Shown piece by piece: positions 1-7,529 of a DNA stretch of 42,252 nt. The DNA comes from Nitrososphaerota archaeon. GTDB taxonomy: Archaea > Thermoproteota > Nitrososphaeria > Nitrososphaerales > UBA57. Location of the stretch: contig JACPSZ010000002.1 in NCBI GenBank assembly GCA_024860875.1, positions 1 to 42,252 of the forward strand, read 5' to 3'. Every line of letters starts with the position of its first letter. Within the stretch, counting starts at the first letter, position 1. The notes beneath the pieces are model-generated. The model saw only the letters and a program-made list of their open reading frames with translations. It was not told the origin of the DNA and did no database searches. Position numbers and translations under genes: made by a program.

Positions 1-209
1 AATAATGTCCTTCCCATCCTTCTTAATATTCCAGCTAAAGTGGCAATGGCTAGAGTGCTGCCCAGAGCAATAGCGAGTTCAGTAATGGTAAACGAAAGCA
101 ATGACAAGGCAACAAGTTCGGAGGTCAGCAACAGTTTGACCCTGGCGTCCAGCCTATGCACTGTAGAATCGACTCGTCTGTAAATGAAACCTCCAGCAAC
201 CCAGTACAT
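1..209 (-). CDS. ecfT: ECF transporter transmembrane component EcfT (5' part only)
   Basis: This is the amino-terminal 69 codons of a gene that runs off the left edge. It starts at an ATG at 209, five bases past the stop of the upstream ATPase gene. The peptide opens MYWVAGGFIYRRVDST and continues VHRLDARVKLLLT, which matches the conserved EcfT start (Y-x-x-x-x-S-x-x-H-x-L-D-x-R-x-K) just before the first membrane helix. A hydrophobic stretch rich in L, A and I follows. EcfT is the scaffold that couples the two ATPases to the substrate-binding S component. Position in the operon (S, A, A', T) and the motif agree, so the assignment is good although only a quarter or so of the protein is visible. 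Confidence 0.85.
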   Translation of the reverse strand, partial: MYWVAGGFIYRRVDSTVHRLDARVKLLLTSELVALSLLSFTITELAIALGSTLAIATLAGILRRMGRTL

Positions 210-214
210 TGTCT

Positions 215-1000
215 TCACCTAGCAAGAACCTTAGCGGCTTCTTTGACATTGCTTGGGGGTTTTAGTCCCAATGCAATTGCTAGTGCCAGCAATTGAGGTC
301 GAACCAAATTGGCCTGTTTTATGACAGAATCATCGGAAAGAGCCTCAGCAATATTTCCATCTGCGATTATTTTCCCTTGGGACATTACAAGTGTCCTCGG
401 CTGCTGGGGCCAAAGAAACTCAAGATCATGTGAAACTATGATTACTGTCTTGCCTTTTTGAAGTAAATTGTTTATCATCGAGACGATCTTTTCTTTGTGC
501 TTATAGTCCTGCCCAACTGTGGGCTCGTCCAAGATCAATACGTCGGGATCCCAAGCTAATACACAGGCAAAGCACAGACGCTTCTTCTCCCCTCCGCTGA
601 GCAGCATAGGAGAAACATTTCTGTATCGAGAAAGATCAAAGAACTCAAGAGCCCATTCTAATCGATCATGCTTTTCCTCTATCCCGAAATTCCTCAATCC
701 AAAAAGAATCTCGTTTTCAACCGTGTCAGAGAACAACTGATGATCTGGGTTTTGAAATACGATGCCAACTTTTCTTGAGAGCTTAGCAACGCTTTGTTTT
801 TTTGTATCTTCTCCAAAGACCAGAACTTTTCCTTGATAGGGTTTTAGGAGGCCGTTTATGTGCCTGACAAGCGTAGTCTTTCCAGCACCGTTTTCCCCCA
901 CAATTGCAGTCAGAGTGTTCGTAGCAATCTTTAAGTTGATTTCACGGAGGGCCATTACGCCGTTCTGGTGCCTGAAGGAAACGTCATCGAATTCAATCAT
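215..1000 (-). CDS. ecfA2: ECF transporter ATP-binding protein (second ATPase)
   Basis: A 261-residue ABC ATPase that powers uptake by an energy-coupling-factor transporter on the inner face of the membrane. All motifs are intact: Walker A GENGAGKT at 35-42, Q-loop in VFQNPDHQLF near 83, signature LSGGE at 134-138, Walker B VLILDEP at 154-160 and the H-loop histidine at 191. The FQNPDxQ form of the Q-loop is typical of CbiO/EcfA proteins. Its start overlaps the end of the first ATPase gene by 8 bases, implying translational coupling, and ecfT follows five bases after its stop. Substrate cannot be told from the ATPase. Archaeal ATPases of this group are often named CbiO, but no cobalt genes are present here. 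Confidence 0.93.
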   Translation of the reverse strand: MIEFDDVSFRHQNGVMALREINLKIATNTLTAIVGENGAGKTTLVRHINGLLKPYQGKVLVFGEDTKKQSVAKLSRKVGIVFQNPDHQLFSDTVENEILFGLRNFGIEEKHDRLEWALEFFDLSRYRNVSPMLLSGGEKKRLCFACVLAWDPDVLILDEPTVGQDYKHKEKIVSMINNLLQKGKTVIIVSHDLEFLWPQQPRTLVMSQGKIIADGNIAEALSDDSVIKQANLVRPQLLALAIALGLKPPSNVKEAAKVLAR

Positions 1001-1826
1001 TTCTGATCTTCAATACGGAAACGAATTCATCTACAGAGAGAGGAGGCTCTCCTATCCCTCCTAGTTCTTTGTGGAGGGAAGCCATAATGGGCATACCTAC
1101 AGCTTTCAAAGCTTCGGAATTATTGTACACTTTCTTTGGAGCATCATTGGCAACTATTCTTCCATTGTCCATTATCACGAGCCTTGAAGCTATAATGGAA
1201 ACTAAATCGAGCCTGTGCTCCACTATGATTACGGTTATGCCAAGATTTTTGTTCAGTTTCTGCACCGTTCCTATAACTTCGTGTGCAGTGTGGGGATCGA
1301 GGAGGGAAGTAGGCTCATCAAGGATCAAAATGCTGGGCTTCATTGCCAATACTCCTGCGAGTGCAGTTCTCTGCTTCTGCCCATCAGACAGTTCATGCGG
1401 TGCCCTGTCTGCAAGATTTTTCAAGTTTAGAAGCGATAGCGCTTCATCAACTCTCTGTCGCATTTCATCTTTTGGAAGTGCTAGATTTTCTAAACCAAAT
1501 GCGATGTCCCTTTCAACAGAAAACATGAAGATCTGGTTTTCCGGGTTCTGGAATACAAAACCAACTTTCTTTGCAAGCTCGGAAATTTTCGTCTTTGACA
1601 CTTCTGCACCATCGACAATCACTTTCCCGCTCCAGCTCCCCGAATACATGTGAGGAATTAGGCCAACTATGGATTTCAGAAGCGTGGATTTTCCGCAGCC
1701 AGATGGCCCCGCAAGTACAACAATCTCGCCCTTTGCAATTTCAAGGTTAACATCTATCAATGCTGGGTTTTTGGTATCAAGGTAGGAGAATGTATAGTCC
1801 TCTACCTTCAGGGCTTGCATTAGCAT
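993..1826 (-). CDS. ecfA1: ECF transporter ATP-binding protein (first ATPase)
   Basis: A 277-residue ABC ATPase, partner of the ATPase encoded downstream; ECF transporters use an EcfA-EcfA' heterodimer. Walker A is GPSGCGKST at 40-48, the Q-loop is FQNPENQ near 93, and Walker B is SILILDEP at 165-172 with the H-loop histidine at 204. The signature reads LSDGQ (146-150) rather than LSGGQ, a G-to-D change that is often seen in one partner of ABC heterodimers. The gene lies 16 bases after the S-component gene and overlaps the next ATPase gene, so the four genes form one transcription unit. The start codon choice (M1 or M3) is uncertain by two residues. Confidence 0.92.
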   Translation of the reverse strand: MLMQALKVEDYTFSYLDTKNPALIDVNLEIAKGEIVVLAGPSGCGKSTLLKSIVGLIPHMYSGSWSGKVIVDGAEVSKTKISELAKKVGFVFQNPENQIFMFSVERDIAFGLENLALPKDEMRQRVDEALSLLNLKNLADRAPHELSDGQKQRTALAGVLAMKPSILILDEPTSLLDPHTAHEVIGTVQKLNKNLGITVIIVEHRLDLVSIIASRLVIMDNGRIVANDAPKKVYNNSEALKAVGMPIMASLHKELGGIGEPPLSVDEFVSVLKIRND

Positions 1827-1842
1827 CTTCTCTGAATTGATG

Positions 1843-2517
1843 TTAGGGATTCTGCTTCTTTGCTTGTATGCTCGTTATCCAAGGTCTGCCCATTTTGAGT
1901 GCTGTAGATGAAGAGGGTATAGTTGAAAGGAAGTACGAAGGTATTAGTGATAACGCTGTGTGTATGGTATTGTAAACTCCGGTTATGAGCAGTATTGCTA
2001 CTATGCCCGAGAATGGAGCCGTTGCATCAACAATGTTGGCCTTTGCAAGCATATCGACTGCGAAGCCCATAAAGTCTGGGAAGACTATCGTCAACGCAAC
2101 ATAATTTGCAACAGTCATTATAGCAACTCTCAGCAATAGGGAGAAAATGAATCCCGAAGCAAGGGCACCCTTCAAAGCGATCTTGCTGGAAACTTTAGAG
2201 TACAAAGATACTCCTATCCAAAGACCTAATGCTGCGGATGCAACTGCAATGAACTTCATCGTTGCTCCAAAAGTACCCGTGCTACCTACGAAATTCAATG
2301 TCCCCCATAGCACGACTGATGATATGATGCCGGCTGCTGGGCCGAAGACCAAGAACGAGAACATGACGGGGATCTCTGCGAAGTCAAATGTAAGATATGT
2401 TAGAGGGTAGAACGGTATCTTGAAGAATTCTGGAACCGCCAAAAACCATGCGAGAGCGCCGAATACTGCTGCGCCTGCAATCTTAGCTGTCTTGGAAGGC
2501 TTTACCGGACTTATCAC
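1843..2517 (-). CDS. ECF transporter S component, RibU-like
   Basis: A membrane protein of about 225 residues with roughly six hydrophobic segments, first gene of the ECF operon. The stretch YLTFDFAEIPVMFSFLVFG followed by PAAGIIS matches the RibU/ECF S-component signature (L-x-F-D-x-x-x-I-P near the end of helix 1, then FGPxAG in helix 2). S components bind one vitamin or metal; RibU-like members take riboflavin, but related ones take other compounds, so the substrate is only suggested. The longest reading frame begins at a TTG at 2538. I prefer the GTG at 2517 because a TATA-like TTTATTAT at 2541-2548 lies about 28 bp before it, which would give a leaderless message. Confidence 0.8.
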   Translation of the reverse strand: MISPVKPSKTAKIAGAAVFGALAWFLAVPEFFKIPFYPLTYLTFDFAEIPVMFSFLVFGPAAGIISSVVLWGTLNFVGSTGTFGATMKFIAVASAALGLWIGVSLYSKVSSKIALKGALASGFIFSLLLRVAIMTVANYVALTIVFPDFMGFAVDMLAKANIVDATAPFSGIVAILLITGVYNTIHTALSLIPSYFLSTIPSSSTALKMGRPWITSIQAKKQNP

Positions 2518-2547
2518 GAGATAGTCCTGGCTTTGCAAAGATAATAA

Positions 2548-2577
2548 ACTTTTTTGGTAATTACCACTTTTTTGGTA
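2548..2577 (-). promoter_or_regulatory. Probable operator/promoter of the ECF operon: palindrome with direct repeats
   Basis: The 12-base sequence TACCAAAAAAGT (minus strand) occurs twice, at 2566-2577 and 2548-2559, six bases apart. The junction forms a perfect palindrome GGTAATTACC at 2556-2565. The downstream copy abuts the TATA-like TTTATTAT at 2541-2548, so it would cover the BRE position. This arrangement looks like a regulator site controlling the S-component promoter. It is visible in the sequence; the regulatory role is inferred. Confidence 0.5.
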
Positions 2578-2581
2578 GGTA

Positions 2582-3589
2582 TTAGTTCATCTGCTCCGCC
2601 TTTGCATTTAGTTCTTTAGATATTTCCGAAACGAGTATGTTGAATAACTTCTCTTGAGGGATATTGACCGTCAATGACGCTGCTGTTGGATGCCCTCCTC
2701 CTGCACCGTTGTTAGCCTCTGCAACCTTCGTTGCAATTGAAGTTCCGAGATGCAGTCCAGTCTTTTTGTAGAAATGCTGCGTAGCCCTCAAGCAACATCT
2801 GGTTTCTTCCTCGTGCTCTCCAACTGCAAATGCAATATCTGCCCCAAGTTCTACCAATCCTCTGGCAACAGAAGCTTGGAAAGAGCCGATGATTGTTGCT
2901 GCAAGCATCCATTCTCCAACTCTGTGTATTTTCAGTCTCTGTGAACCTTTTAGCCTTGCAATAACCTCCGACTGCTCTCTCTGCATCCACAGCATCTCTC
3001 TTGCTTGTTGCAAATCAGCCCCAAGCCTGCAGAGCTCGACTACGCTTTCCAACGTATGTACCTTTGCAAGTTTCAGGTTCTGCGAATCGTATAATATGCC
3101 TGCAAGCAGTGCTAAACTTGTCTTTTGTGTGGGAATTACGGAGGCTTCCTTGAAGAGCATATGCACTATCTCAGATGTTGATGATGCTGTCTCATCGATG
3201 ATTCTTGCGAGGGCAATTTCTTTTGTAGAATCGCTTGGAGGATGATGGTCTATGAAGACGACTTCAGCCTTGGATGCTTTGAGATGATCTAGAGCGTCTT
3301 TGAGGAGTGATGCGTGCCCAGTATCGACGACATAGAACCTGCTTTCTCCAGATGGCTCGAATTTCTCGAAGACTTCCTCAAAGACTGCTGCTTGGACTTT
3401 CTTTGCCAAGAGTCCTAATCCGTCTGGTGCAAAAATCCTAATTCTTAATTTTCCATTTAGTTTCTGCAGGAGCTCTGCAAGGCCCAAGGCTGCCGAATAC
3501 GCATCGACATCAGCATGCCTATGGCAAATAATTCCAATTGAAGAAGATGCTGGAACTTTCAGCACTTTAAGAGGCTCTGCCTCAAGCAA
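2582..3589 (-). CDS. DHH-family phosphoesterase
   Basis: A 335-residue DHH/DHHA1 phosphoesterase, related to archaeal RecJ-like and oligoribonuclease proteins that hydrolyse single-stranded nucleic acid or short oligonucleotides using Mn2+. The metal-binding set is complete: H25-x-D27-x-D29 (HADVDAY), D89 in VVDTG, the DHH triplet at 114-116 (IDHHPPSD) and D168 in LLAGILYDSQ. The carboxy-terminal DHHA1 domain has GGGHPTAAS at 297-305. It is the last gene of the exosome superoperon, two bases after prefoldin beta, which suggests a role in degrading the short RNA products released by the exosome. That role is inference from context. The substrate (RNA, DNA or cyclic dinucleotide) is not decided by the sequence. 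Confidence 0.87.
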   Translation of the reverse strand: MLEAEPLKVLKVPASSSIGIICHRHADVDAYSAALGLAELLQKLNGKLRIRIFAPDGLGLLAKKVQAAVFEEVFEKFEPSGESRFYVVDTGHASLLKDALDHLKASKAEVVFIDHHPPSDSTKEIALARIIDETASSTSEIVHMLFKEASVIPTQKTSLALLAGILYDSQNLKLAKVHTLESVVELCRLGADLQQAREMLWMQREQSEVIARLKGSQRLKIHRVGEWMLAATIIGSFQASVARGLVELGADIAFAVGEHEEETRCCLRATQHFYKKTGLHLGTSIATKVAEANNGAGGGHPTAASLTVNIPQEKLFNILVSEISKELNAKAEQMN

Positions 3590-3591
3590 TT

Positions 3592-3960
3592 CTATGAACC
3601 TGTAGGCTGCTGCCTTGCCCTGACAACTTCATCTATTTTGTTTTGAACTTCCTTTGCGCTCTCCCTGACCCTCTGTTCTTGCTTGGCCAAAACTGCAGAC
3701 CTTGTATTAGCTAAGTCTTTCCTTTCTTGAAGTTCTTTCTGGATGTCGTCTTTGTTCACCTTAACTAATAGGGATCCTGCAGATTTGTAGACTATGCCGT
3801 CTGAACCCATCTTTGTCAGTTCTGCAAGAGCCTTTTCAACTTCAGCTGATTCGACTTCAACCTGCTGCTTCTGAACTAGTATGGCCTGCAGGTTCTGCTG
3901 CAGCTGCTCAAACCTTACCAGCTGCTCTCTCAACCAAGGCGGAACTTCCTGCGTACTCAT
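3592..3960 (-). CDS. pfdB: Prefoldin subunit beta
   Basis: A 122-residue coiled-coil protein matching archaeal prefoldin beta (GimC beta), the chaperone subunit that forms an alpha2-beta4 jellyfish complex with prefoldin alpha and captures unfolded proteins. Two long heptad-containing helices (about 5-50 and 72-118) flank a central hairpin of short strands (YKSAGSLLVKV, about 58-68), the family layout. The carboxy end is short and polar. It lies between pcc1 and the DHH gene. Prefoldin beta sits in the exosome superoperon in many archaea, so this is conserved context rather than evidence for a direct RNA function. Confidence 0.9.
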   Translation of the reverse strand: MSTQEVPPWLREQLVRFEQLQQNLQAILVQKQQVEVESAEVEKALAELTKMGSDGIVYKSAGSLLVKVNKDDIQKELQERKDLANTRSAVLAKQEQRVRESAKEVQNKIDEVVRARQQPTGS

Positions 3961-3995
3961 CGCTGTTTTATCTTGATGTGTTTGTAGATAAGTGT

Positions 3996-4238
3996 TTACT
4001 GTCCTTGCAGAACCTTCATCGTGCTATTGACCAAGCGAAGATAACTTCCAACTAATGCTCTTAACCTTCCAACCTCTGCATGCTTCAAAACAATCTTGAA
4101 GCCCTCTGCAGTCTCAGAAATCTCCCCCATGTCCTTTTTGATTTCTGGAGCCAATGATGACATTATTGATTTTGAAACACGCTTATTGGCCTTGAAGCTT
4201 AGCTCGGCTTCGCACCCTTTCAGCAGTTTAGAGTTCAT
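3996..4238 (-). CDS. pcc1: KEOPS complex subunit Pcc1
   Basis: An 80-residue protein of the CTAG/Pcc1 family, the dimerisation platform of the KEOPS complex that makes the t6A modification on tRNA. Recognisable features are a first strand ELSFKAN, the segment IMSSLAPEIKKD corresponding to the family S-L-x-P-E motif, and the terminal helix AEVGRLRALVGSYLRLVNS. The longer open frame reaches back to 4316 but would overlap rpl37ae by 74 bases. I choose the ATG at 4238, four bases after the rpl37ae stop, because the resulting length fits the family. No other KEOPS gene is in the window. Confidence 0.85.
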   Translation of the reverse strand: MNSKLLKGCEAELSFKANKRVSKSIMSSLAPEIKKDMGEISETAEGFKIVLKHAEVGRLRALVGSYLRLVNSTMKVLQGQ

Positions 4239-4242
4239 CGGC

Positions 4243-4434
4243 CTAAACTGTAGCGTCGTAGGCTCCATCCGCAACCTTGTAGTTGCAAGATGAACAATTC
4301 CATATCCCGATTGCAACTCGTTTAAACTTCAAAGAGCTGCAGCGAGGGCATGCCCTCTTTGCTTTTAATTGTCGATAGACTCTGGAGTACCTCTTGCGGA
4401 GACTTCCTCCGTATTTCTGCCCTAGACCCTTCAA
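4243..4434 (-). CDS. rpl37ae: Large ribosomal subunit protein L37Ae (eL43)
   Basis: A 63-residue zinc-ribbon ribosomal protein of the large subunit. The basic amino terminus (GLGQKYGGSLRKRYSRVYRQ) and the paired cysteines C29-P-R-C32 and C47-S-S-C50 match L37Ae. The start is a TTG at 4434, eight bases after the rrp42 stop, with AGGGAG just before it; no ATG or GTG lies close by. The protein is at the short end for the family, lacking some of the usual basic amino-terminal extension. It is part of the exosome superoperon, where this gene follows rrp42 in many archaea. Confidence 0.9.
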   Translation of the reverse strand: MKGLGQKYGGSLRKRYSRVYRQLKAKRACPRCSSLKFKRVAIGIWNCSSCNYKVADGAYDATV

Positions 4435-4441
4435 GCTCCCT

Positions 4442-5266
4442 TTAGCCGGTATACCCTGTCGCCTCCTTCAGCAAATTTCTTATTTCTTGGCCCTTCATCC
4501 TAGAAGTGTCTGCTCCGCTAAGCATCTGGTCGAAGCTGAACGTCCCAGGTTCTCCCTTTTGGCCTGCACATATGTTTCCATTTGAATCAGTCGTTAGAGT
4601 CAGCCTAGCATCCATTACCGCTTCTTCCTCGTCTGTAGGATCAACTACGATGGAATCTCCTATCTTTGCTATCGTGACTGAAACTGGTATTGTCCTCAAT
4701 GGTAACGCTTCTTTAACCTCTGTAGGTCGAAGCTTTCCATCTACCATTTCATACTTGGTGTACTTTGCCGAGAGCAGAGCAGCGACGACTGCATAGGATG
4801 TCGTGTCAAAGAGGTTTCCATCGGTGTTGAGGATGCTCACATCAGCAAAGACAGCATATACCTTCTCGCCCTCCTTTATGACGAGTTGTGAAACGTCGAT
4901 CATCTGCGACTCTCTAATTCCTCTGTCGACAACTCTTGCAAGCTCTATCACGCCTTCATCTGGGGGTCCGGGCTCTGCATAAGGAGAAGACAGTGGAAGC
5001 AATTCAGCATTGACTATCAAGAGACCTTGATCTGGTGTATCGGGGAACGGAGTTCCAGTTTCTACCTTTACCCCTGCTATGACCTGCGTGTCGCCTATTG
5101 TGACCTTTGCGGAGCCGCTAGCCTTTGGTATTATCCCAGTTTCTATCTTTATTGCCCTATAATCTAGAAGACCTCTTCCGTCCATCCTCTTTCCCTGCGC
5201 AAGAAGCTCGATCATCTGGTTTCTTCTTAGCTGTTCAACGACGAGAGATTTCTTTACTGCTGACAT
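4442..5266 (-). CDS. rrp42: Exosome complex subunit Rrp42
   Basis: A 274-residue RNase PH-fold protein, the non-catalytic partner that alternates with Rrp41 in the hexameric ring of the archaeal exosome, the 3'-to-5' RNA degrading and tailing machine. The sequence has the family landmarks RMDGRGLLDYR near the start, GSAKVTIGDTQVIAGVK, and the PxxEPGPPDE stretch followed by the conserved VDRGIRES helix. Its ATG at 5266 directly follows the TAG of rrp41 with no intervening base, so translation is probably coupled. Rrp42 lacks phosphorolytic catalysis itself but shapes the Rrp41 active site and RNA channel. Confidence 0.95.
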   Translation of the reverse strand: MSAVKKSLVVEQLRRNQMIELLAQGKRMDGRGLLDYRAIKIETGIIPKASGSAKVTIGDTQVIAGVKVETGTPFPDTPDQGLLIVNAELLPLSSPYAEPGPPDEGVIELARVVDRGIRESQMIDVSQLVIKEGEKVYAVFADVSILNTDGNLFDTTSYAVVAALLSAKYTKYEMVDGKLRPTEVKEALPLRTIPVSVTIAKIGDSIVVDPTDEEEAVMDARLTLTTDSNGNICAGQKGEPGTFSFDQMLSGADTSRMKGQEIRNLLKEATGYTG

Positions 5267-6004
5267 CTACTCGCTCTCCTCCATGCTCGGCTCTCCTTGG
5301 CCGAAATACTTCTTCATGAGGGCTTCCTTCTGCAATTGATAGACTCTCTTGCAGCCGTCGAGGGCAAACGAAAACGCTTGTTTGAATTGCTGGCTTGATA
5401 ATATTCCATCGAGCTGGAATAGAGTTACCTGCTCAAAGTTTGGCATCATCGCTAGGGGCATGTCTCCAGAGCCTTCCTTGTCCTCTACATCATCAAGGTC
5501 CAAAACTACTTGGTCGGCAATTTTGCCTGCAGCACAAGCACAAACAAGATCTTTCATATTTATCCCCGCATCTGCAAGAGCAACAGAAGACGCTGCAATA
5601 CTTGCGCACCTTGAGCCTCCATCAGACTGGAGAACTTCCAAGAAGACATCTATTGCGGTTCTTGGGTAATCATAGAGCAACACCGCAGGCTCTAGTGCTT
5701 CCCTGATCACTTTGGAAATCTCGATTTCCCTCCTCGAAGGTGCTGGGTTCTTCCTTGTATCAGTTGAGAATGGGGACATATGATACCTGCATCGCAAGAC
5801 CGCTCTGTCTGGCAGGGCCATATGTTTTGGATGAACCTCCTTCGGACCGTAAACTGCCGCTATAATCTTGTTCTTCCCGAACTCTATGTAAGCTGAGCCG
5901 TTGGCATTCTTTAACACGCCAACTTCGATCTTTACAGGTCTTAATTCGTCTACTCTCCTACCATCATGCCTCAAGCCCCGATCATCTAGCAGAACTGTTG
6001 TCAT
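5267..6004 (-). CDS. rrp41: Exosome complex catalytic subunit Rrp41
   Basis: A 245-residue RNase PH-type exoribonuclease, the phosphorolytic subunit of the archaeal exosome. The core is intact: LRHDGRR near 11-17, the phosphate/RNA-binding arginine pair R91-R92 (PSRREIEISK), SDGGSRCAS at 127-135 and the catalytic aspartate D181 in GSGDMPLAMMP, the equivalent of D182 in Sulfolobus Rrp41. Its ATG overlaps the stop of rrp4 by four bases (ATGA) and its own stop abuts rrp42, so the three exosome genes should be made in proportion. Confidence 0.96.
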   Translation of the reverse strand: MTTVLLDDRGLRHDGRRVDELRPVKIEVGVLKNANGSAYIEFGKNKIIAAVYGPKEVHPKHMALPDRAVLRCRYHMSPFSTDTRKNPAPSRREIEISKVIREALEPAVLLYDYPRTAIDVFLEVLQSDGGSRCASIAASSVALADAGINMKDLVCACAAGKIADQVVLDLDDVEDKEGSGDMPLAMMPNFEQVTLFQLDGILSSQQFKQAFSFALDGCKRVYQLQKEALMKKYFGQGEPSMEESE

Positions 6005-6693
6005 GCTGTCGCACCTCTCTGTCCAAGCAGTGCTTGAACCTTTTGAGTAAGGTCTGCAGTGTGAGCCTCTTCCTCGACAAGTTTGATAGCTTTCAGGGAC
6101 ATCAGCACTCCATCTGGAGAGCCATTGATTACAACGACTCCGTTCTGCCCAATCGTCAATCTGCAGTTAGTCGCCATTTCAATTGTTCTTATCATTGATC
6201 CTCTCTTTCCTATCAACCGAGGAACCTTGGTGGGAGTTATCTTAACTATTTCCCCTCTTGGAATTCTTCCTAATCCCGGCCCAGCAAGGCCGAGCAGAGG
6301 GTCCCTTGTCCTGTCGAAGGCGAATATCTTAGCGGCTAACATGTCTCCAACGGCAAACTTGCTTGTCAGAGAATCCTCTGCGGGAGAATAATCTCTTCCA
6401 AAGACGCTCTGAGCAGGCAGGAAGGCGAAGAAGCACGAGTTTATATCGACCTCCCATGCGAAAGCAGAATAGTCAACGACCTTTCCTACCACGAGGTCAT
6501 CAACTCTAGGTATGTATGGCCCTGAAAGAGGTATTACCCTCACTCCTTCGTGGCCAACTTCTGCCATTCCCACTCTCGTGCTGTAGTATTTTTCTCCTAC
6601 TCGGAGTACATTTGCTACGGGACGGTAGTTGCCTTCGGCAATCAATTCGCCCGGGATTACATATTTTCTTCTTATATCTGGCATATTATTCAC
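6001..6693 (-). CDS. rrp4: Exosome complex RNA-binding subunit Rrp4
   Basis: A 230-residue cap protein that sits on the Rrp41-Rrp42 ring and feeds RNA into it. Domains in order: an amino-terminal beta domain (about 8-62, VIPGELIAEGNYRPV), an S1 RNA-binding domain (about 65-136) and a KH domain (about 148-215) with the GKRG loop at 162-165. The longest start is a GTG at 6693 that overlaps the SBDS stop as GTGA; an ATG at 6684 gives a protein three residues shorter. Either keeps the translational coupling with SBDS. No Csl4 gene is seen in this cluster, so other cap subunits would lie elsewhere. Confidence 0.95.
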   Translation of the reverse strand: MNNMPDIRRKYVIPGELIAEGNYRPVANVLRVGEKYYSTRVGMAEVGHEGVRVIPLSGPYIPRVDDLVVGKVVDYSAFAWEVDINSCFFAFLPAQSVFGRDYSPAEDSLTSKFAVGDMLAAKIFAFDRTRDPLLGLAGPGLGRIPRGEIVKITPTKVPRLIGKRGSMIRTIEMATNCRLTIGQNGVVVINGSPDGVLMSLKAIKLVEEEAHTADLTQKVQALLGQRGATA

Positions 6694-7379
6694 TTAACCT
6701 CAATAGCTTGTGCAGCGCCCTTGGTCGCTGATCCTAGTCTTTCAAGGAGAGCTGTTCTGACGCCCGCAGGTATTTCGATGATGGTAGTTAATGAACCGTC
6801 CGCTCCCCACTGTTCGTTCTGGAGCTCTCCAAAGCTCTTCAATGCTCCTATCGATTGAGGGGCAAATTGCGGAGGGACAACTATCTTAAATCGTATCTTT
6901 TCCGATTTTAGTGGAAGGATAGTTCTTAATGCGTCAATGACCTTCTTTGTCTGCTCTGCAGCAGCTCTGAAAGGATCTATTTGGACTCTGGCCTCCTGCA
7001 TGGCTTGTTCAATCCTCAAAGCTGGATGCGGCATGCCTGTCCTCGGATCAACGAAGTTTCTTACAATTGTACTTATGATTTGCTTCTTTTTGTCCTCGAC
7101 CATCTTTCTCCTCTGATCAGTAGTTAATTGGAGCTCTCCACCTTTGAGTATAGCCTCAGCGACTTTCATCACATCCGTGGTCTTGAACGCCTTCAGGAGC
7201 TTCTCTGTAGATACCCTCAGAGCCCTGCCAGCATCGGAATAAATCTCATCAACAGCTAGAACCTGTGCTATCTCGACGTTTCTTCCTAGTTGATAATTTA
7301 ATGCTGTTTCAGGGTTTACCAGAATCTCGAAATGTTCACCTGCAACAGACAAACGTACCGTGGTGAACTTGCTTGACAT
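6690..7379 (-). CDS. sbds: Ribosome maturation protein SBDS (Sdo1)
   Basis: A 229-residue homologue of the Shwachman-Bodian-Diamond protein, which helps release the anti-association factor aIF6 from new large ribosomal subunits. The amino-terminal FYSH domain (about 1-85, with FEILVNPETALNYQLG and AFKTTDVMKVAEAILKGGE), the central helical domain (LTTDQRRKMVEDKKKQI, then FVDPRTGMPHP) and the ferredoxin-like carboxy-terminal domain (MPLKSEKIRFKI-like start) are all present. The open frame extends to 7508, but the ATG at 7379 has a good ribosome-binding site (GGAGATGAGG at 7388-7397) and a TATA box upstream. It is the first gene of the exosome superoperon. Confidence 0.94.
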   Translation of the reverse strand: MSSKFTTVRLSVAGEHFEILVNPETALNYQLGRNVEIAQVLAVDEIYSDAGRALRVSTEKLLKAFKTTDVMKVAEAILKGGELQLTTDQRRKMVEDKKKQIISTIVRNFVDPRTGMPHPALRIEQAMQEARVQIDPFRAAAEQTKKVIDALRTILPLKSEKIRFKIVVPPQFAPQSIGALKSFGELQNEQWGADGSLTTIIEIPAGVRTALLERLGSATKGAAQAIEVK

Positions 7380-7425
7380 ATTATGTTCCTCATCTCCATA
7401 TCGAAATCTTCTTTGCAAATCTGGG

Positions 7426-7435
7426 CTATAAAAGG
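7426..7435 (-). promoter_or_regulatory. TATA box of the SBDS-exosome operon
   Basis: CCTTTTATAG on the minus strand lies about 51 bp before the SBDS ATG. Transcription should start near 7404, leaving a leader of about 25 bases that contains the ribosome-binding site GGAGATGAGG. This is one of the few genes here with an apparent leader plus a Shine-Dalgarno site. Confidence 0.65.
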
Positions 7436-7494
7436 AAATTGCATACAAGAATCGCAGAACAGATTTGAGCAGACGCGTTTCAAAAAAAGGGATA

Positions 7495-7503
7495 TTCTTA
7501 ATA
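7495..7503 (+). promoter_or_regulatory. TATA-like element of the PQQ dehydrogenase gene
   Basis: TTCTTAATA follows an A-rich, BRE-like stretch (CAAAAAAAGGG) and is centred about 31 bp before the ATG at 7530. The message would have a leader of only a few bases. It diverges from the exosome promoter across the 150-bp gap between the two genes. Confidence 0.45.
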
Positions 7504-7529
7504 GGCACACTCCTTTTTAGAAGATTATA

